This document shows positions 18,353 to 29,434 of a DNA stretch of 64,000 nucleotides, piece by piece; positions within the stretch are counted from its first letter, which is position 1, and each line of letters begins with the position of its first letter. Source of the stretch: Methylobacterium durans (lineage in GTDB: Bacteria; Pseudomonadota; Alphaproteobacteria; Rhizobiales; Beijerinckiaceae). The notes under the pieces are model-generated. The model made no database searches and was not told the DNA's origin. It was given only the letters and a program-made list of their open reading frames with translations. Where the stretch lies: positions 6,724,376 through 6,788,375 of the forward strand of contig NZ_CP029550.1 of assembly GCF_003173715.1 (NCBI RefSeq), in the 5' to 3' direction. The position numbers and the translations under genes are program-made.

Positions 18353-19747
18353 ATGACGACGATCCCATCCTCGCACGAACTCCTGCCCGCCGGCGGCGCC
18401 GGCATCCCGATTTGCTGTGTCGGATCAGCCCTTTGGCCCGAGGTCGAAGCCACCCTATCGCCGTTTCAGAGAGCCTTCCTCAAGGCCACCGACTTCGCGC
18501 CCAAGGTCGGGCGTCTGGCGATGCTGCCAGGCGACGACGGGTCTCTCGCCCGGATCCTGTTCGGGCTCGGCGACGCCGAGGGCCCGGCCCGCGACCGGCT
18601 CGCCGCCGGCAAGCTTCCGTCCCTGCTGCCGCCGGGCAGCTACCGTTTCGAGCCGGCGGGAATCGATCCGGCCGAGGCGGCGCTCGCGTGGCTTCTCGGC
18701 AGCTACCGTTTCGGGCGCTACCGGGAGGCGAAGGGCGAGCGGCCGCGTCTCGTCGCGCCGGACGGCGTCGATTCTGCGGAGATCGAGCGGATCGCGGCCG
18801 CCGTCGCGATGGGCCGCGACCTCGTCAACACACCGGCGAACGATCTCGGTCCGGCCGAGATCGAAACGGCCGCGCGCGATCTCTCGCGGCACCACGGCGC
18901 GTTGATCGCGATCATCGCAGGCGAGCCGCTGGCGCGCGACTTTCCGCTCGTGCACGCGGTCGGCGCGGCCTCCGTGCGGGCACCCCGGCTGATCGACCTG
19001 ACCTGGGGGGCGCCGGACGCGCCGCGCGTCACCCTCGTCGGCAAGGGCGTGGCCTTCGACACGGGCGGCCTCGACATCAAGCCCTCCGCCGGCATGCTCC
19101 TGATGAAGAAGGACATGGGCGGGGCCGCCGCCGCGCTCGCCGTCGCCGACATGGTGATGGGGGGCGGGCTGAACCTGCGGCTGCGCCTCGTCATCCCCGC
19201 CGTCGAGAACGCGGTCTCGGGCGCGGCCTTCCGGCCCGGCGACGTGCTGGCGAGCCGCGCGGGTCTCAAGGTCGAGATCGGCAACACCGACGCGGAAGGG
19301 CGCCTGATCCTCGCGGACGCGCTCGCCCTCGCAGACGCGGAGGAGCCGGAGCTCCTGATCGACTTCGCGACCCTGACCGGCGCGGCGCGGGTGGCGCTCG
19401 GGCCGGACCTGCCGGCCTTCTTCACGGAGGACGACGACCTCGCCCGCGCCGTCGCGGAGGCGGGAGCGGAGGCGGCCGATCCAGTCTGGCGCCTGCCGCT
19501 CCACGCGCCCTACGCGAGCCTCCTCGACTCGAAGGTCGCCGATCTCAACAACGTCTCGGGCGGTCCCTTCGCGGGCGCGATCACGGCGGCCCTGTTCCTG
19601 CGCCGCTTCGCGCCGAAGACGCGGGCGCACGTGCATTTCGACCTCTACGGGTGGAATCCGTCCACGAAGCCGGGCCGACCCGAGGGCGGCGAGGTGCAGA
19701 CGGCGCGGCTCGTCTACGGGCTGCTCAAGAGCCGCTACGGACGCTGA
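18353..19747 (+). CDS. Leucyl aminopeptidase (M17 family)
   Basis: This cytosolic aminopeptidase of 464 residues uses two metal ions to remove N-terminal residues from peptides. The M17 catalytic core is complete: GKGVAFDTGGLDIKPS with the catalytic lysine and metal-binding Asp, MKKDMGGAA, and NTDAEGRLILADAL, which is the family signature. The last third has the expected DSKVADLNNVSGG. It is slightly shorter than E. coli PepA (503) and close to PepB-type enzymes. It is divergent from tadD and convergent with the M20 peptidase gene. Confidence 0.93.
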   Translation: MTTIPSSHELLPAGGAGIPICCVGSALWPEVEATLSPFQRAFLKATDFAPKVGRLAMLPGDDGSLARILFGLGDAEGPARDRLAAGKLPSLLPPGSYRFEPAGIDPAEAALAWLLGSYRFGRYREAKGERPRLVAPDGVDSAEIERIAAAVAMGRDLVNTPANDLGPAEIETAARDLSRHHGALIAIIAGEPLARDFPLVHAVGAASVRAPRLIDLTWGAPDAPRVTLVGKGVAFDTGGLDIKPSAGMLLMKKDMGGAAAALAVADMVMGGGLNLRLRLVIPAVENAVSGAAFRPGDVLASRAGLKVEIGNTDAEGRLILADALALADAEEPELLIDFATLTGAARVALGPDLPAFFTEDDDLARAVAEAGAEAADPVWRLPLHAPYASLLDSKVADLNNVSGGPFAGAITAALFLRRFAPKTRAHVHFDLYGWNPSTKPGRPEGGEVQTARLVYGLLKSRYGR

Positions 19748-19759
19748 CGGGGGGCGCCC

Positions 19760-20932
19760 TCATCTCGTCAGCGGCAGCCCCGTCTCGATGAGCCGGGCCC
19801 AGAGCGAGGCGCCGTAGGGGGCGGCTTCGTCGCAGAAATCGTATTCGGGGTGGTGCAGCCCCGCGCTCGGCCCGTTGCCCATGAAGATGTAGGCGCCGGG
19901 CCGGTGCTCGAGCATGTAGGAGAAATCCTCGGCCGCCATCAGCGGCGCGACGGCCCGGTCGACCTGCGCCTCGCCCACGATCTGCGCCGCGACGTCGGCC
20001 ATGAACCGGGTCTCGGCCGGGTGGTTCTCCGTCACCGGATAGCTGCCGCTGAAATCGATCTCGCCCGCGGCGCCGAAGGCCGCCGAGACGTTTCGGACGA
20101 TCTCCCGCACCCTGTCCTTGATCGTGTCCCGCACCTCTTGCGAGAGGGCGCGCAGGGTGCCCCTCAGGGTGACGCAGTCGGGCAGCACGTTGAACGCCTC
20201 GCCGGCTTCGAGTGCGCAGACCGAGACCACGGCCGAGTGCAGCGGATCGACCGAGCGGGCGGCGATCGATTGCAGGGCGACGATGACGTGGCTCGCCACC
20301 AGCACGCTGTCGACCGCGTGCTGCGGCAGGGCGGCGTGGCCGCCGCGGCCGCGGATCGTGATGGTGAAGCGGTCGGTCGAGGCCATGATCGGGCCGGGGC
20401 GGATCGCGAACCGCCCGACCGGCAGGTTCGGGATGTTGTGCAGGCCGTAGACCGCCTCGATGCCGAAGCGCTCCATCAGCCCGTCATGCACCATCGCCTC
20501 GCCGCCGCCGCCGCCCTCCTCGGCGGGCTGGAAGATTATCACGGCGGTTCCGTCGAAGCTTCGGGTCTCGGCGAGGTAGCGGGCGGCGCCGAGCAGCATC
20601 GCCGTGTGCCCGTCATGCCCGCAGGCGTGCATCCTGCCCGGCACGACCGAGCGGTAGGGCAGGTCCCGCACCTCCTGGATCGGCAGGGCGTCCATGTCGG
20701 CCCGCAGGCCGATCGCCCGGTTCGAGGCGGCGCCGCGCCCGCGGATGACGCCGACGACGCCGGTGCGGCCGATGCCGGTGACGACGGCATCGCATCCGAA
20801 ACCGGTCAGCTTCTCGGCCACGAAGCCCGCCGTCCGCTCGACGTCGTAGAGCAGCTCCGGATGGGCGTGCAGGTCGTGGCGCCACGCGGTGATCTCGTCC
20901 GCGAAGGCGCCGATGCGGTCGACGAGGGGCAT
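19760..20932 (-). CDS. M20 amidohydrolase (hippurate hydrolase / N-acyl amino acid type)
   Basis: A protein of 390 residues from the M20D metallopeptidase family. The order of motifs is normal: HDLHAHPELLYDVERTA, GLRADMDALPIQE, HACGHDGHTAMLLGAA (metal ligands Cys and His), FQPAEEGGGGGEAM with the catalytic Glu, and a dimerisation domain with IRGRGGHAALPQ. The late PLMAAEDFSYMLE supplies the last metal ligand. Such enzymes release amino acids from N-acyl or N-benzoyl conjugates; the substrate here is unknown. GAGAGCC precedes the ATG at 20932. It is not clearly in an operon with cueR, 119 bases upstream. Confidence 0.92.
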   Translation of the reverse strand: MPLVDRIGAFADEITAWRHDLHAHPELLYDVERTAGFVAEKLTGFGCDAVVTGIGRTGVVGVIRGRGAASNRAIGLRADMDALPIQEVRDLPYRSVVPGRMHACGHDGHTAMLLGAARYLAETRSFDGTAVIIFQPAEEGGGGGEAMVHDGLMERFGIEAVYGLHNIPNLPVGRFAIRPGPIMASTDRFTITIRGRGGHAALPQHAVDSVLVASHVIVALQSIAARSVDPLHSAVVSVCALEAGEAFNVLPDCVTLRGTLRALSQEVRDTIKDRVREIVRNVSAAFGAAGEIDFSGSYPVTENHPAETRFMADVAAQIVGEAQVDRAVAPLMAAEDFSYMLEHRPGAYIFMGNGPSAGLHHPEYDFCDEAAPYGASLWARLIETGLPLTR

Positions 20933-21051
20933 GGCTCTCGAAAGGTCTGTCAGAGCGGAGGGTGAGGCGGATCGTCCGGCCGGCCAAGCCCTCTCGCCGG
21001 GCTCGCCGGACTTGCCACCAGCAAACAGGAGGCCAACCCCGGGGTCAACGG

Positions 21052-21494
21052 TCAGGCGCGGTGCGGCGCCGGGACCCTCTCGGGCGTTCGCTCCGCGAGG
21101 TCGTCGAGGATCGGGCAATCGGGCCTGTCGTCGCCGCAGCAGCGCTCCGCGAGGTCCGCGAGCGTCCCGGCCATGCCTTCGAGCTCCGCGATCCGGCGCC
21201 GGAGCGCCGCGACATGGTCGAGGGCGATGGCCTTCACCTGCGCGCTCGACCGGGTCCGGTCCCGCCACAGGGCGAGCAGATCGCCGATCGCGTCCATCGA
21301 GAAGCCGAGGTCGCGGGCCCGGCGCACGAAGCGAAGGCTGTGCAGGTCGGCGGGACCGTAGGTCCGGTAGCCGCTCTCCGCTCGGACCGGCGCCGGCAGC
21401 AGGCCGATCGACTCGTAGTAGCGGATCATCTTGGCCGAGACGCCGCTCAGCCGCGCCGCCTCCCCGATCGTGACCCGCTCCGGCGCCCGCACGC

Positions 21495-21498
<4 letters not shown>
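21052..21498 (-). CDS. cueR: Copper-responsive MerR-family activator CueR
   Basis: A protein of 148 residues: an N-terminal MerR helix-turn-helix (TIGEAARLSGVSAKMIRYYE), a long dimerisation helix, and the metal loop CCGDDRPDCPIL, in which Cys120 and Cys128 have the 8-residue spacing of the Cu(I) pair in E. coli CueR (112/120). The RSSAQVK segment places a serine (Ser85) where monovalent-metal MerR proteins have one. It would twist the copA promoter into an active form when copper is bound. Its ATG overlaps the copA stop by 4 bases, so it is co-transcribed with, and downstream of, the gene it controls. Confidence 0.93.
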
Positions 21499-23993
<2,495 letters not shown>

Positions 23994-24035
23994 GGGAGCG
24001 GATCGGGCCTGTTCATCCATGCACCCCATGTGGGG

Positions 24036-24057
24036 CTTCCCATGATGGGAAGGTCAA
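24036..24057 (-). promoter_or_regulatory. CueR operator and -35 element of the copA promoter
   Basis: On the minus strand TTGACC (24057-24052) is followed at once by the perfect dyad CTTCCCAT-C-ATGGGAAG (24052-24036): 8-bp arms and one central base. This is the MerR/CueR operator pattern (ACCTTCC...GGAAGG) set inside an elongated 19-20 bp spacer, as at E. coli copA. The expected -10 lies around 24027-24032, just before the copA coding start. Confidence 0.88.
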
Positions 24058-24088
24058 GGGCCGCTCGGTCGCATGCCCGGACATGCGC

Positions 24089-24142
24089 CGCCAAGCTGCG
24101 GCCGCCCGCCAAGCTGCGGCCGCCCGCCAAGCTGCGGCCGCC
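24089..24142. repeat. Three exact 18-bp tandem repeats
   Basis: The unit cgccaagctgcggccgcc is repeated three times without change. It lies in the noncoding gap (24058-24229) between the copA promoter and the end of the histidine-kinase gene. It is neither a CRISPR array (no spacers) nor part of a supported gene. Confidence 0.85.
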
Positions 24143-24229
24143 GTCGGCAGGGCGCCTGGCGGGCCCCCGTCGCGGCAGGCCTTCACCGCCCGATCGTTCG
24201 GGCTCCTGGGACGCCCGGGGCGAGACGGC

Positions 24230-25489
24230 TCAGGAGGCGGCCCCTGTCCTGCCCGGCTCCCGCTCGGGCAACCGGACGCGAACGACGGTTCCGCGACCGA
24301 TCTCGCTCTCGATCGTCAACCGCCCGCGGTGGCGGTTCAGGGTGTGCTTGACGATCGCGAGGCCGAGGCCCGTCCCGCCCTGCTGGCGGCTCGACGTCAC
24401 GTCGACCCGGTAGAACCGCTCGGTGAGGCGGGGGATGTGCTCGGGCGCGATGCCGGCACCATCATTCGTGACGGCGAGTTCGATCTCGGGCTCGCCGAGC
24501 CGCCCGAGCGGGTCGCGGGCAAGCGAGACCGTCACGTGGGCGCCGCCATACTTCACCGCGTTCTCGATCAGGTTCTCCACCACGCGCAGAAGCTCGTCGC
24601 GGCTGCCGAGGACGGGATAATCCCCCTCCTCCGCCCGCAGCGTCACGGAAACGCCGCGCTCCGCCGCGAGCGGGCCCTGCGCGTCCACCATCTGGCGGGC
24701 GATCTGCCCGAGATCGACCGTCTCGGTCGGCGCGACGTGCTCGCGCAACTCGATCCGCGACAGGGAGAGCAGATCGTCGATGAGCCGCGTCATCCGCTGC
24801 GCCTGCGTGCGCATGATGGCGAGGAAGCGCTCGCGCGCAGCGACGTCGTTGCGGGCGGGGCCCTGCAGCGTCTCGATGAAGCCGAGGAGCGAGGCGAGCG
24901 GTGTCCGCAGCTCGTGGCTGGCATTGGCCACGAAATCGACCCGCATCGCCTCAAGCCGCTGGGCCGAGGTGAGGTCGCGCAGGAACAGCACCACGTTCGG
25001 CTGACCCCCCGCCTGCGGCATCGGCAGGGCGCCGATCTGCACCTCGAAGCTTCGCTCGGTCGGCACGCGTGTGGCGTAGCCGGTCTTCAGGGGCTGGCCG
25101 GTCCGCAGGACCGCCTCGATGCCGTCGAGGATCTCCGGCGCCCGCAGGGCGAAGGAGAGCGGGTGGCGCAGCTTCAGGTTCGGGAAGAGTGCTCGGGCGG
25201 CGGGGTTTGCCTCGATGACGACGGAGCGGCGATCGATCAGGATGACGGGATCGGGGATGTTGGCGAGCAGCGCCTCGGCGATGGCGTGGCGGGCCGGGCT
25301 CGCGGCCTCCAGCGGCGCGGCGACGGGGACACGTTGGCGTCCGCCGATCGCCCCTCCGAGGCCGGCGGCGGCGAGGGAAGCGGCAACGAGGGCGAGATCG
25401 AGGCTTCCGTCGAGCCAGGCGACGGCGAGCAGGAAGGCTGCCGCCACGCTCGCCCCCGTCCAGGCGGCCCGGCGTGCGCCCTCTTCCAT
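24230..25489 (-). CDS. phoR: PhoR-type sensor histidine kinase
   Basis: A membrane kinase of 419 residues. Two short hydrophobic helices lie near 12-28 and 32-50. A PAS domain (AEALLANIPDPVILIDRRS, ANPAARALFP) is followed by the dimerisation H-box FVANASHELRTPLASLLGF with His192. The ATPase domain has N box VVENLIENAVKYGG, G1 NDGAGIAPEHI and G2 GGTGLGLAIVKH. The architecture is that of PhoR, the phosphate-starvation kinase of PhoB. The usual phoB or pst genes are not adjacent in the window, so phosphate sensing is inferred from architecture only. Confidence 0.85.
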   Translation of the reverse strand: MEEGARRAAWTGASVAAAFLLAVAWLDGSLDLALVAASLAAAGLGGAIGGRQRVPVAAPLEAASPARHAIAEALLANIPDPVILIDRRSVVIEANPAARALFPNLKLRHPLSFALRAPEILDGIEAVLRTGQPLKTGYATRVPTERSFEVQIGALPMPQAGGQPNVVLFLRDLTSAQRLEAMRVDFVANASHELRTPLASLLGFIETLQGPARNDVAARERFLAIMRTQAQRMTRLIDDLLSLSRIELREHVAPTETVDLGQIARQMVDAQGPLAAERGVSVTLRAEEGDYPVLGSRDELLRVVENLIENAVKYGGAHVTVSLARDPLGRLGEPEIELAVTNDGAGIAPEHIPRLTERFYRVDVTSSRQQGGTGLGLAIVKHTLNRHRGRLTIESEIGRGTVVRVRLPEREPGRTGAAS

Positions 25490-25540
25490 CAGCGGATCGC
25501 GACCATCGAGAGAGGCGCCCTCAGCGACGGGCAGGAGGCG

Positions 25541-26608
25541 TCACGGCCGCCCGTCCGGATCGGCGCCGCGGCGCACCTGCTGCGCCCGCTTGAAGATCTC
25601 GTAGGCCCCGAGCATCGCGAGGGCGAGGATGAAGGGCACGAGGTAGTAGCAGACCCGGAACAGCAGCAGCGAGCCGAGCACCTGGTCCCGCGGCAGGCTG
25701 GACAGGGCGAGAAGGATCGTCGCCTCGAACACCCCGAGGCCGCCCGGCGCGTGGCTCGCGATGCCGAGCATGGCGGCGAGCACGTAGACGGCGAGGAATG
25801 TGGTGAAGCCGATCGTCAGGCCCGGCGGCAGCAGCACGTAGAGCACGGCCGCGGCGGCGCAGACGTCGCCGATGCCGACGAGCATCTGGCTGAAGGAGAC
25901 CGAGGCGCCGGGCAGTTCCAGCCGCCAGCCCTTCACCTTCACGCTGCGCCGCTTGAGCGAGACCCAGGCGAGATAGCCGAGCACCGCGACGAGGGCGGCG
26001 AGGCCGACCCCCTGGTTCAGCCGGATCGACGTGAAGGTCAGTCCCGCGAGCTGGCCCGCCTCGACGATGAGGCTGAGGCCCAGCACGACGCCCATGCCGA
26101 GCCAGAAGGTGAAGCCCGCGATCACTGTGAGCGCGGCGATCTTCGGGGCTGACAGCCCTTCCCGGGAGTAGATCCAGTAGCGGATCGTTCCCGCCGTGAA
26201 GAGCGGGAAGCCTAGGGTGAAGCTCACCGCGTAGCTCGTGAACGAGGCGAGCGCCGTGATGCGGTAACGGACCTTCACCTTGAGCTGGCGCAGCGCCAGC
26301 GCGTCGTAGCCGGTGAGGAACAGGTAGCTCACGCAGACGAACAGGAAGGCGAGGCCGAGCTGCTTCGAAGTCGCCGCCGTGAAGGCCGCGTGCAGCTCCG
26401 ACCACGTGACGGTCTGGACGAGCTTCCACAGGACGCCGATCGACACCGCGAACAGGATCACGCTCGCGGCGGTGCCGATCCAGGCGTAGCGGCTCCGCAT
26501 CCCCGAGGACCGGGCGACCTGCGGCACGCCGGCGGCTTCCGCCGTCCGATCGGCCTCGATCGCCTCGGCGTCGTCGAGCGCCTTCTGATGCTGTCCGACA
26601 AAATTCAT
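25541..26608 (-). CDS. YbhN/UPF0104 membrane protein (LPG synthase flippase-domain family)
   Basis: A protein of 355 residues with about eight hydrophobic segments, for example GTAASVILFAVSIGVLWKLV and LGLAFLFVCVSYLFLTGYDA, and the family motifs TSYAVSFTLGFPLFTAGTIRYW, given here for the YR/W pattern, and ASHAPGGLGVFEATIL. This matches the lysylphosphatidylglycerol-synthase membrane domain (YbhN/UPF0104), thought to move lipids or lipid-linked molecules across the membrane. The soluble aminoacyltransferase domain of MprF is absent. No catalytic role can be assigned. It runs in the same direction as phoR but is separated from it by 51 bases. Confidence 0.85.
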   Translation of the reverse strand: MNFVGQHQKALDDAEAIEADRTAEAAGVPQVARSSGMRSRYAWIGTAASVILFAVSIGVLWKLVQTVTWSELHAAFTAATSKQLGLAFLFVCVSYLFLTGYDALALRQLKVKVRYRITALASFTSYAVSFTLGFPLFTAGTIRYWIYSREGLSAPKIAALTVIAGFTFWLGMGVVLGLSLIVEAGQLAGLTFTSIRLNQGVGLAALVAVLGYLAWVSLKRRSVKVKGWRLELPGASVSFSQMLVGIGDVCAAAAVLYVLLPPGLTIGFTTFLAVYVLAAMLGIASHAPGGLGVFEATILLALSSLPRDQVLGSLLLFRVCYYLVPFILALAMLGAYEIFKRAQQVRRGADPDGRP

Positions 26609-26799
26609 GAATTCGGCGTTCGCCTCCGCCGGGTGCGCCGCCCGGGAAAAGCGGGCGGTGGATCATTCCCCGAGCCTGTGCCGGACCGCGGTCCGTTGGC
26701 GAGGCATTTAGGGGCAATGGCGGGCAAAGGCCAGCGAGGCGGCTCCGATCCGGCGGTCTCGTCCCGGCCGGACCCGGTGATTCGGCGGTGCGGCGCGGA

Positions 26800-27438
26800 T
26801 CACCGTTGCATGAAGCGCAGGCCCGCGAGGTGAGCCGCGGCTTCGGACAGGCCCGTGCGGATGCGTTCGGCCACGCTCGGCGATGTGCAGACGTAGGTCG
26901 GGCTCGGATGCGGGATGGCGACGACGGGCAGATCCGGCCGGAGCGCCGCGATCGCCGGCCGCGCCTCGCCGGCGAAGCGCCCGGCCAGGACCGCCACGGC
27001 GAGGTGCGGCAACAGGTCGAGGAGCGGCGCCAGATAGGCGGCCGCCGCCTTCGCTTCCACCCGGCGCGGTGCCCGGTTCAGGGCGCCCTCCGCGTGGATC
27101 ACCCAGGGCACCGCGTTCCAGATCAGGGTGTCCCGGCGCGCGATGCCGGCCTCACGGAGGAAGCGGAACAGGTTGGCGGAGGTCCCCGTCGCGTTGTCGC
27201 GGGAGACGAAGCCGGTTCGGAAGATCGCCGGGCCCGGCGTCTCGAGGAGCAGCAGCAGCCGCGCGCCGATGCCGCCGTCGAGTGGGTCGGGATCGGGCAC
27301 CGGCGCCTGCCGCTCCGCCGCGATGGTGCGGGCCAGATCCCGCAGGGGCGCGAGATGGGGCGATCCGACGAGGGCGCGCCGCGCGGCGAGGATCGCCGGA
27401 TCGGCGAGGCTCTTCGGCGCGTCGGGTTCAGTCGCCAT
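26800..27438 (-). CDS. Uracil-DNA-glycosylase-fold protein in a biosynthetic operon
   Basis: A protein of 212 residues with the motifs of the UDG superfamily: LLLLETPGPAIF (motif 1 region, about 62-73), DNATGTSANLF, TLIWNAVPW with Asn108, and AIPHPSPTYV with His177 of motif 2. It aligns with none of the well-known families by eye: motif 1 has Glu-Thr-Pro-Gly-Pro rather than GQDPY or GEAPG. The ATG at 27438 overlaps the stop of the PIG-L gene by 11 bases, so it belongs to the inositol/YcaO operon and is its last gene. It may repair DNA, or it may be a glycosidase-like enzyme recruited to the pathway. Confidence 0.75.
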   Translation of the reverse strand: MATEPDAPKSLADPAILAARRALVGSPHLAPLRDLARTIAAERQAPVPDPDPLDGGIGARLLLLLETPGPAIFRTGFVSRDNATGTSANLFRFLREAGIARRDTLIWNAVPWVIHAEGALNRAPRRVEAKAAAAYLAPLLDLLPHLAVAVLAGRFAGEARPAIAALRPDLPVVAIPHPSPTYVCTSPSVAERIRTGLSEAAAHLAGLRFMQR

Positions 27439-28186
27439 CGTGCCCCGGGACGCCCGCCGGCAGGGTGCCGGAGACGCGGAAGCGCTCGACCCCACCCTCC
27501 TCGGAGAGCCGGCGGGACAGGCCCTCGCGCCCGCCGAACTGGAAGCCGATCTGCGTCCCGTAGGCCGCGCAGGCGGCCGCCTTGCGGACCTCGGCCGCCG
27601 GCGTCAGCCGGATCTCCCGCTCCCCGAGATCCGTGAAGCGGGCGCGCAGCGGCTCCTTCGGGGCGGCTTTGCGCACCGTGTAGGGGAAGTCGCGCCACCA
27701 CAGGACCGGCAGCCTCGATCCGACGGCGTCGAGCGCCCGGACCATCTGGACGTGATCGACATGGCCACCGATCGCCTGAGGGCTCAGGAGAAGATCGGGC
27801 CGCACGGCCGCGACGAGATCGGCCAGGGCCCGAGCGAGATCCGGGACGATGGCATCGTCGTCCCGCGTCTCCTCGAACAGCTCGGGTGCCGAGCCGTAGC
27901 CGCGGTGCGGCGCCTCCCGGAACGGCAGGTGGGTCGGCGCGGCGATGCCGAGGGCCGCCGCCGCCGCCCGGTCCTCGTCGCGGCGAAGCGCCATGTAATC
28001 GACCTCCGCCGGCAGACCCTTGTCGAGCTGGCAGGCGAGCGCGAAGCCCTGCGGCTCGGGCACGCTGCCCGTGAACAGGGTCGCCATGACGACCTGCCAG
28101 CCGCCTTCAGCCAGCATCGCCAGCGTGCCGCCGCAGGAGAAGGCGGCATCGTCGAGATGGGGCGAGAGGGCGAGCGCAATGGGCAT
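27428..28186 (-). CDS. PIG-L family N-acetylglucosaminyl deacetylase
   Basis: A zinc-dependent deacetylase of 252 residues in the LmbE/PIG-L family. The N-terminus has the metal motif SPHLDDAAFSCGGTLA (His10, Asp12, Asp13, and the GG). The second zinc histidine is in the GGHVDHVQMVRAL segment. Relatives such as MshB, BshB and PIG-L remove the acetyl group from GlcNAc attached to inositol, malate or phosphatidylinositol. The gene lies 9 bases after the GT4 gene, so the expected pair is transfer of GlcNAc, then deacetylation. Acceptor identity is inferred from the inositol-phosphate synthase in the same operon. Confidence 0.88.
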   Translation of the reverse strand: MPIALALSPHLDDAAFSCGGTLAMLAEGGWQVVMATLFTGSVPEPQGFALACQLDKGLPAEVDYMALRRDEDRAAAAALGIAAPTHLPFREAPHRGYGSAPELFEETRDDDAIVPDLARALADLVAAVRPDLLLSPQAIGGHVDHVQMVRALDAVGSRLPVLWWRDFPYTVRKAAPKEPLRARFTDLGEREIRLTPAAEVRKAAACAAYGTQIGFQFGGREGLSRRLSEEGGVERFRVSGTLPAGVPGHDGD

Positions 28187-28195
28187 GGTGCCGGC

Positions 28196-29434
28196 CTAGA
28201 GGAGGTGCGGCTCCGCCCGGAACCGACAGGACGGATCGACGGGCAGGTCCGGCGAGAAGCGCGTGTCCGGATGTGCACCCGCGATCTCGGCGTAGATCCC
28301 CATGATCTGGCGGCCGACCGTCTCCCAGGAATAGACCCGGCGGCACTCCTCCAGCCCCCCACCGGCGATGCGGCGGCGCAGCGCCGCGTCTTCGATCACG
28401 CGGGCGAGCGCGTCCGTGAGGGCGGCGACGTCGCCGGGCTCGGTCAGGAGCCCGTTCTCCCCGTCGCGCAGGCAATCGGAGACGCCGACCGAGTGGGTCG
28501 AGACCACGGCGAGCCCGGCCGCCATCGCCTCCAGGATCGTGTTCGAGAAGCCCTCGGCGTAGGTCGGCGAGACGAAGACATCGGCCTGCCGGTAGAGGTC
28601 CGGCACGGTGGCGTAGTCGGCGTAGCCCGTGAAGCGAAGCCGCTCCTCGGGCAGGTCGCGCTCGGCGGCCCGCGCCTGCGCGGCCTCGACGTCGGGGCCG
28701 ATGCCCGAGATCGTCGCGGCGAACGGCATGCCGCGATCGCGCAGGCGCCCGAGCGCGTCGACGAAATCGAGCACGCCTTTCCGCCGGTCGACGCGACCGT
28801 GATAGAGGAGACGAACCGGGCCGGCATGCAGCTCGGGAAGCCCGTCCGCATGGGGCTGCGTGAAGCGCGCCGTGTCGACCGCGCCGGGCACGATGGTGAA
28901 GCGGCCCGGGTCGGTGCCGAGGCGCTCGCAGACCTCAGCCACGAAGGAGCGGCCGCCGATGAGGAGCGCGTTGGCGTGGTCGAGAACCGCGCACATGGCG
29001 CGCCGGTGCGTCTCGCAGCAGGAGCCGACCCAGTGGCCGTCTCCGCCCTGGATCGAGACCACGTTCGGCACGCCGAGCCGGCGGGAGGCCAGCAGGACCG
29101 CCCAGCCGGTCGGGTAGCCGTACTGCGCGTGCAGGACGTCGAAGGGCGCGCGCGCGTGCTCGGCCGCGATCGTCTCGACCATCGCCTCGACGTCGCGCTC
29201 GAAGTCGCCGCCCTCCTGCTCGCCGAGCTGCTCGAGGCCGATCACCCGAACGCCCGGCACGGGCGGGGGCGGGCCGCCGCCGTAGACGCGGGTGCCGAAG
29301 GCGTCGCCCCGGTACTGGCTGATCATCGTCACGTCATGCCCGGCGCCGACGAGCTCGCGCAGGAGGTTCTGCGCGTAGACGCTCATGCCGGATATCGCCG
29401 GGAAGTAGCGCCGGCTGACGAAGCAGATCCTCAT
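28196..29434 (-). CDS. GT4-family glycosyltransferase
   Basis: A GT-B fold glycosyltransferase of 412 residues, starting MRICFVSRRYFPAISGMSVY. The C-terminal donor domain has LLYHGRVDRRKGVLDFVDAL, FTGYADYATVPDLYRQADVF, and the retaining GT4 motif EGFSNTILE (E-x7-E). MshA, BshA and many lipopolysaccharide transferases share this layout. It overlaps the TIM-barrel gene by 4 bases (ATGA) and is followed 9 bases later by the PIG-L deacetylase. Sugar donor and acceptor are unproven; GlcNAc onto an inositol is the natural guess. The start is placed at the ATGA overlap, because upstream codons lie within the neighbouring gene. Confidence 0.88.
   Translation of the reverse strand: MRICFVSRRYFPAISGMSVYAQNLLRELVGAGHDVTMISQYRGDAFGTRVYGGGPPPPVPGVRVIGLEQLGEQEGGDFERDVEAMVETIAAEHARAPFDVLHAQYGYPTGWAVLLASRRLGVPNVVSIQGGDGHWVGSCCETHRRAMCAVLDHANALLIGGRSFVAEVCERLGTDPGRFTIVPGAVDTARFTQPHADGLPELHAGPVRLLYHGRVDRRKGVLDFVDALGRLRDRGMPFAATISGIGPDVEAAQARAAERDLPEERLRFTGYADYATVPDLYRQADVFVSPTYAEGFSNTILEAMAAGLAVVSTHSVGVSDCLRDGENGLLTEPGDVAALTDALARVIEDAALRRRIAGGGLEECRRVYSWETVGRQIMGIYAEIAGAHPDTRFSPDLPVDPSCRFRAEPHLL

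Noticed and set aside
23994..24029. Upstream ATGs at 24029 and 24020 as the copA start
   Set aside because: The CueR-type promoter places the -10 region over the first and the transcript start near the second; the ATG at 23993 also gives the usual distance to the first metal-binding domain.
24089..24142. Possible CRISPR array
   Set aside because: The repeats are directly adjacent with no spacers, only three units, and no cas genes occur in the window.
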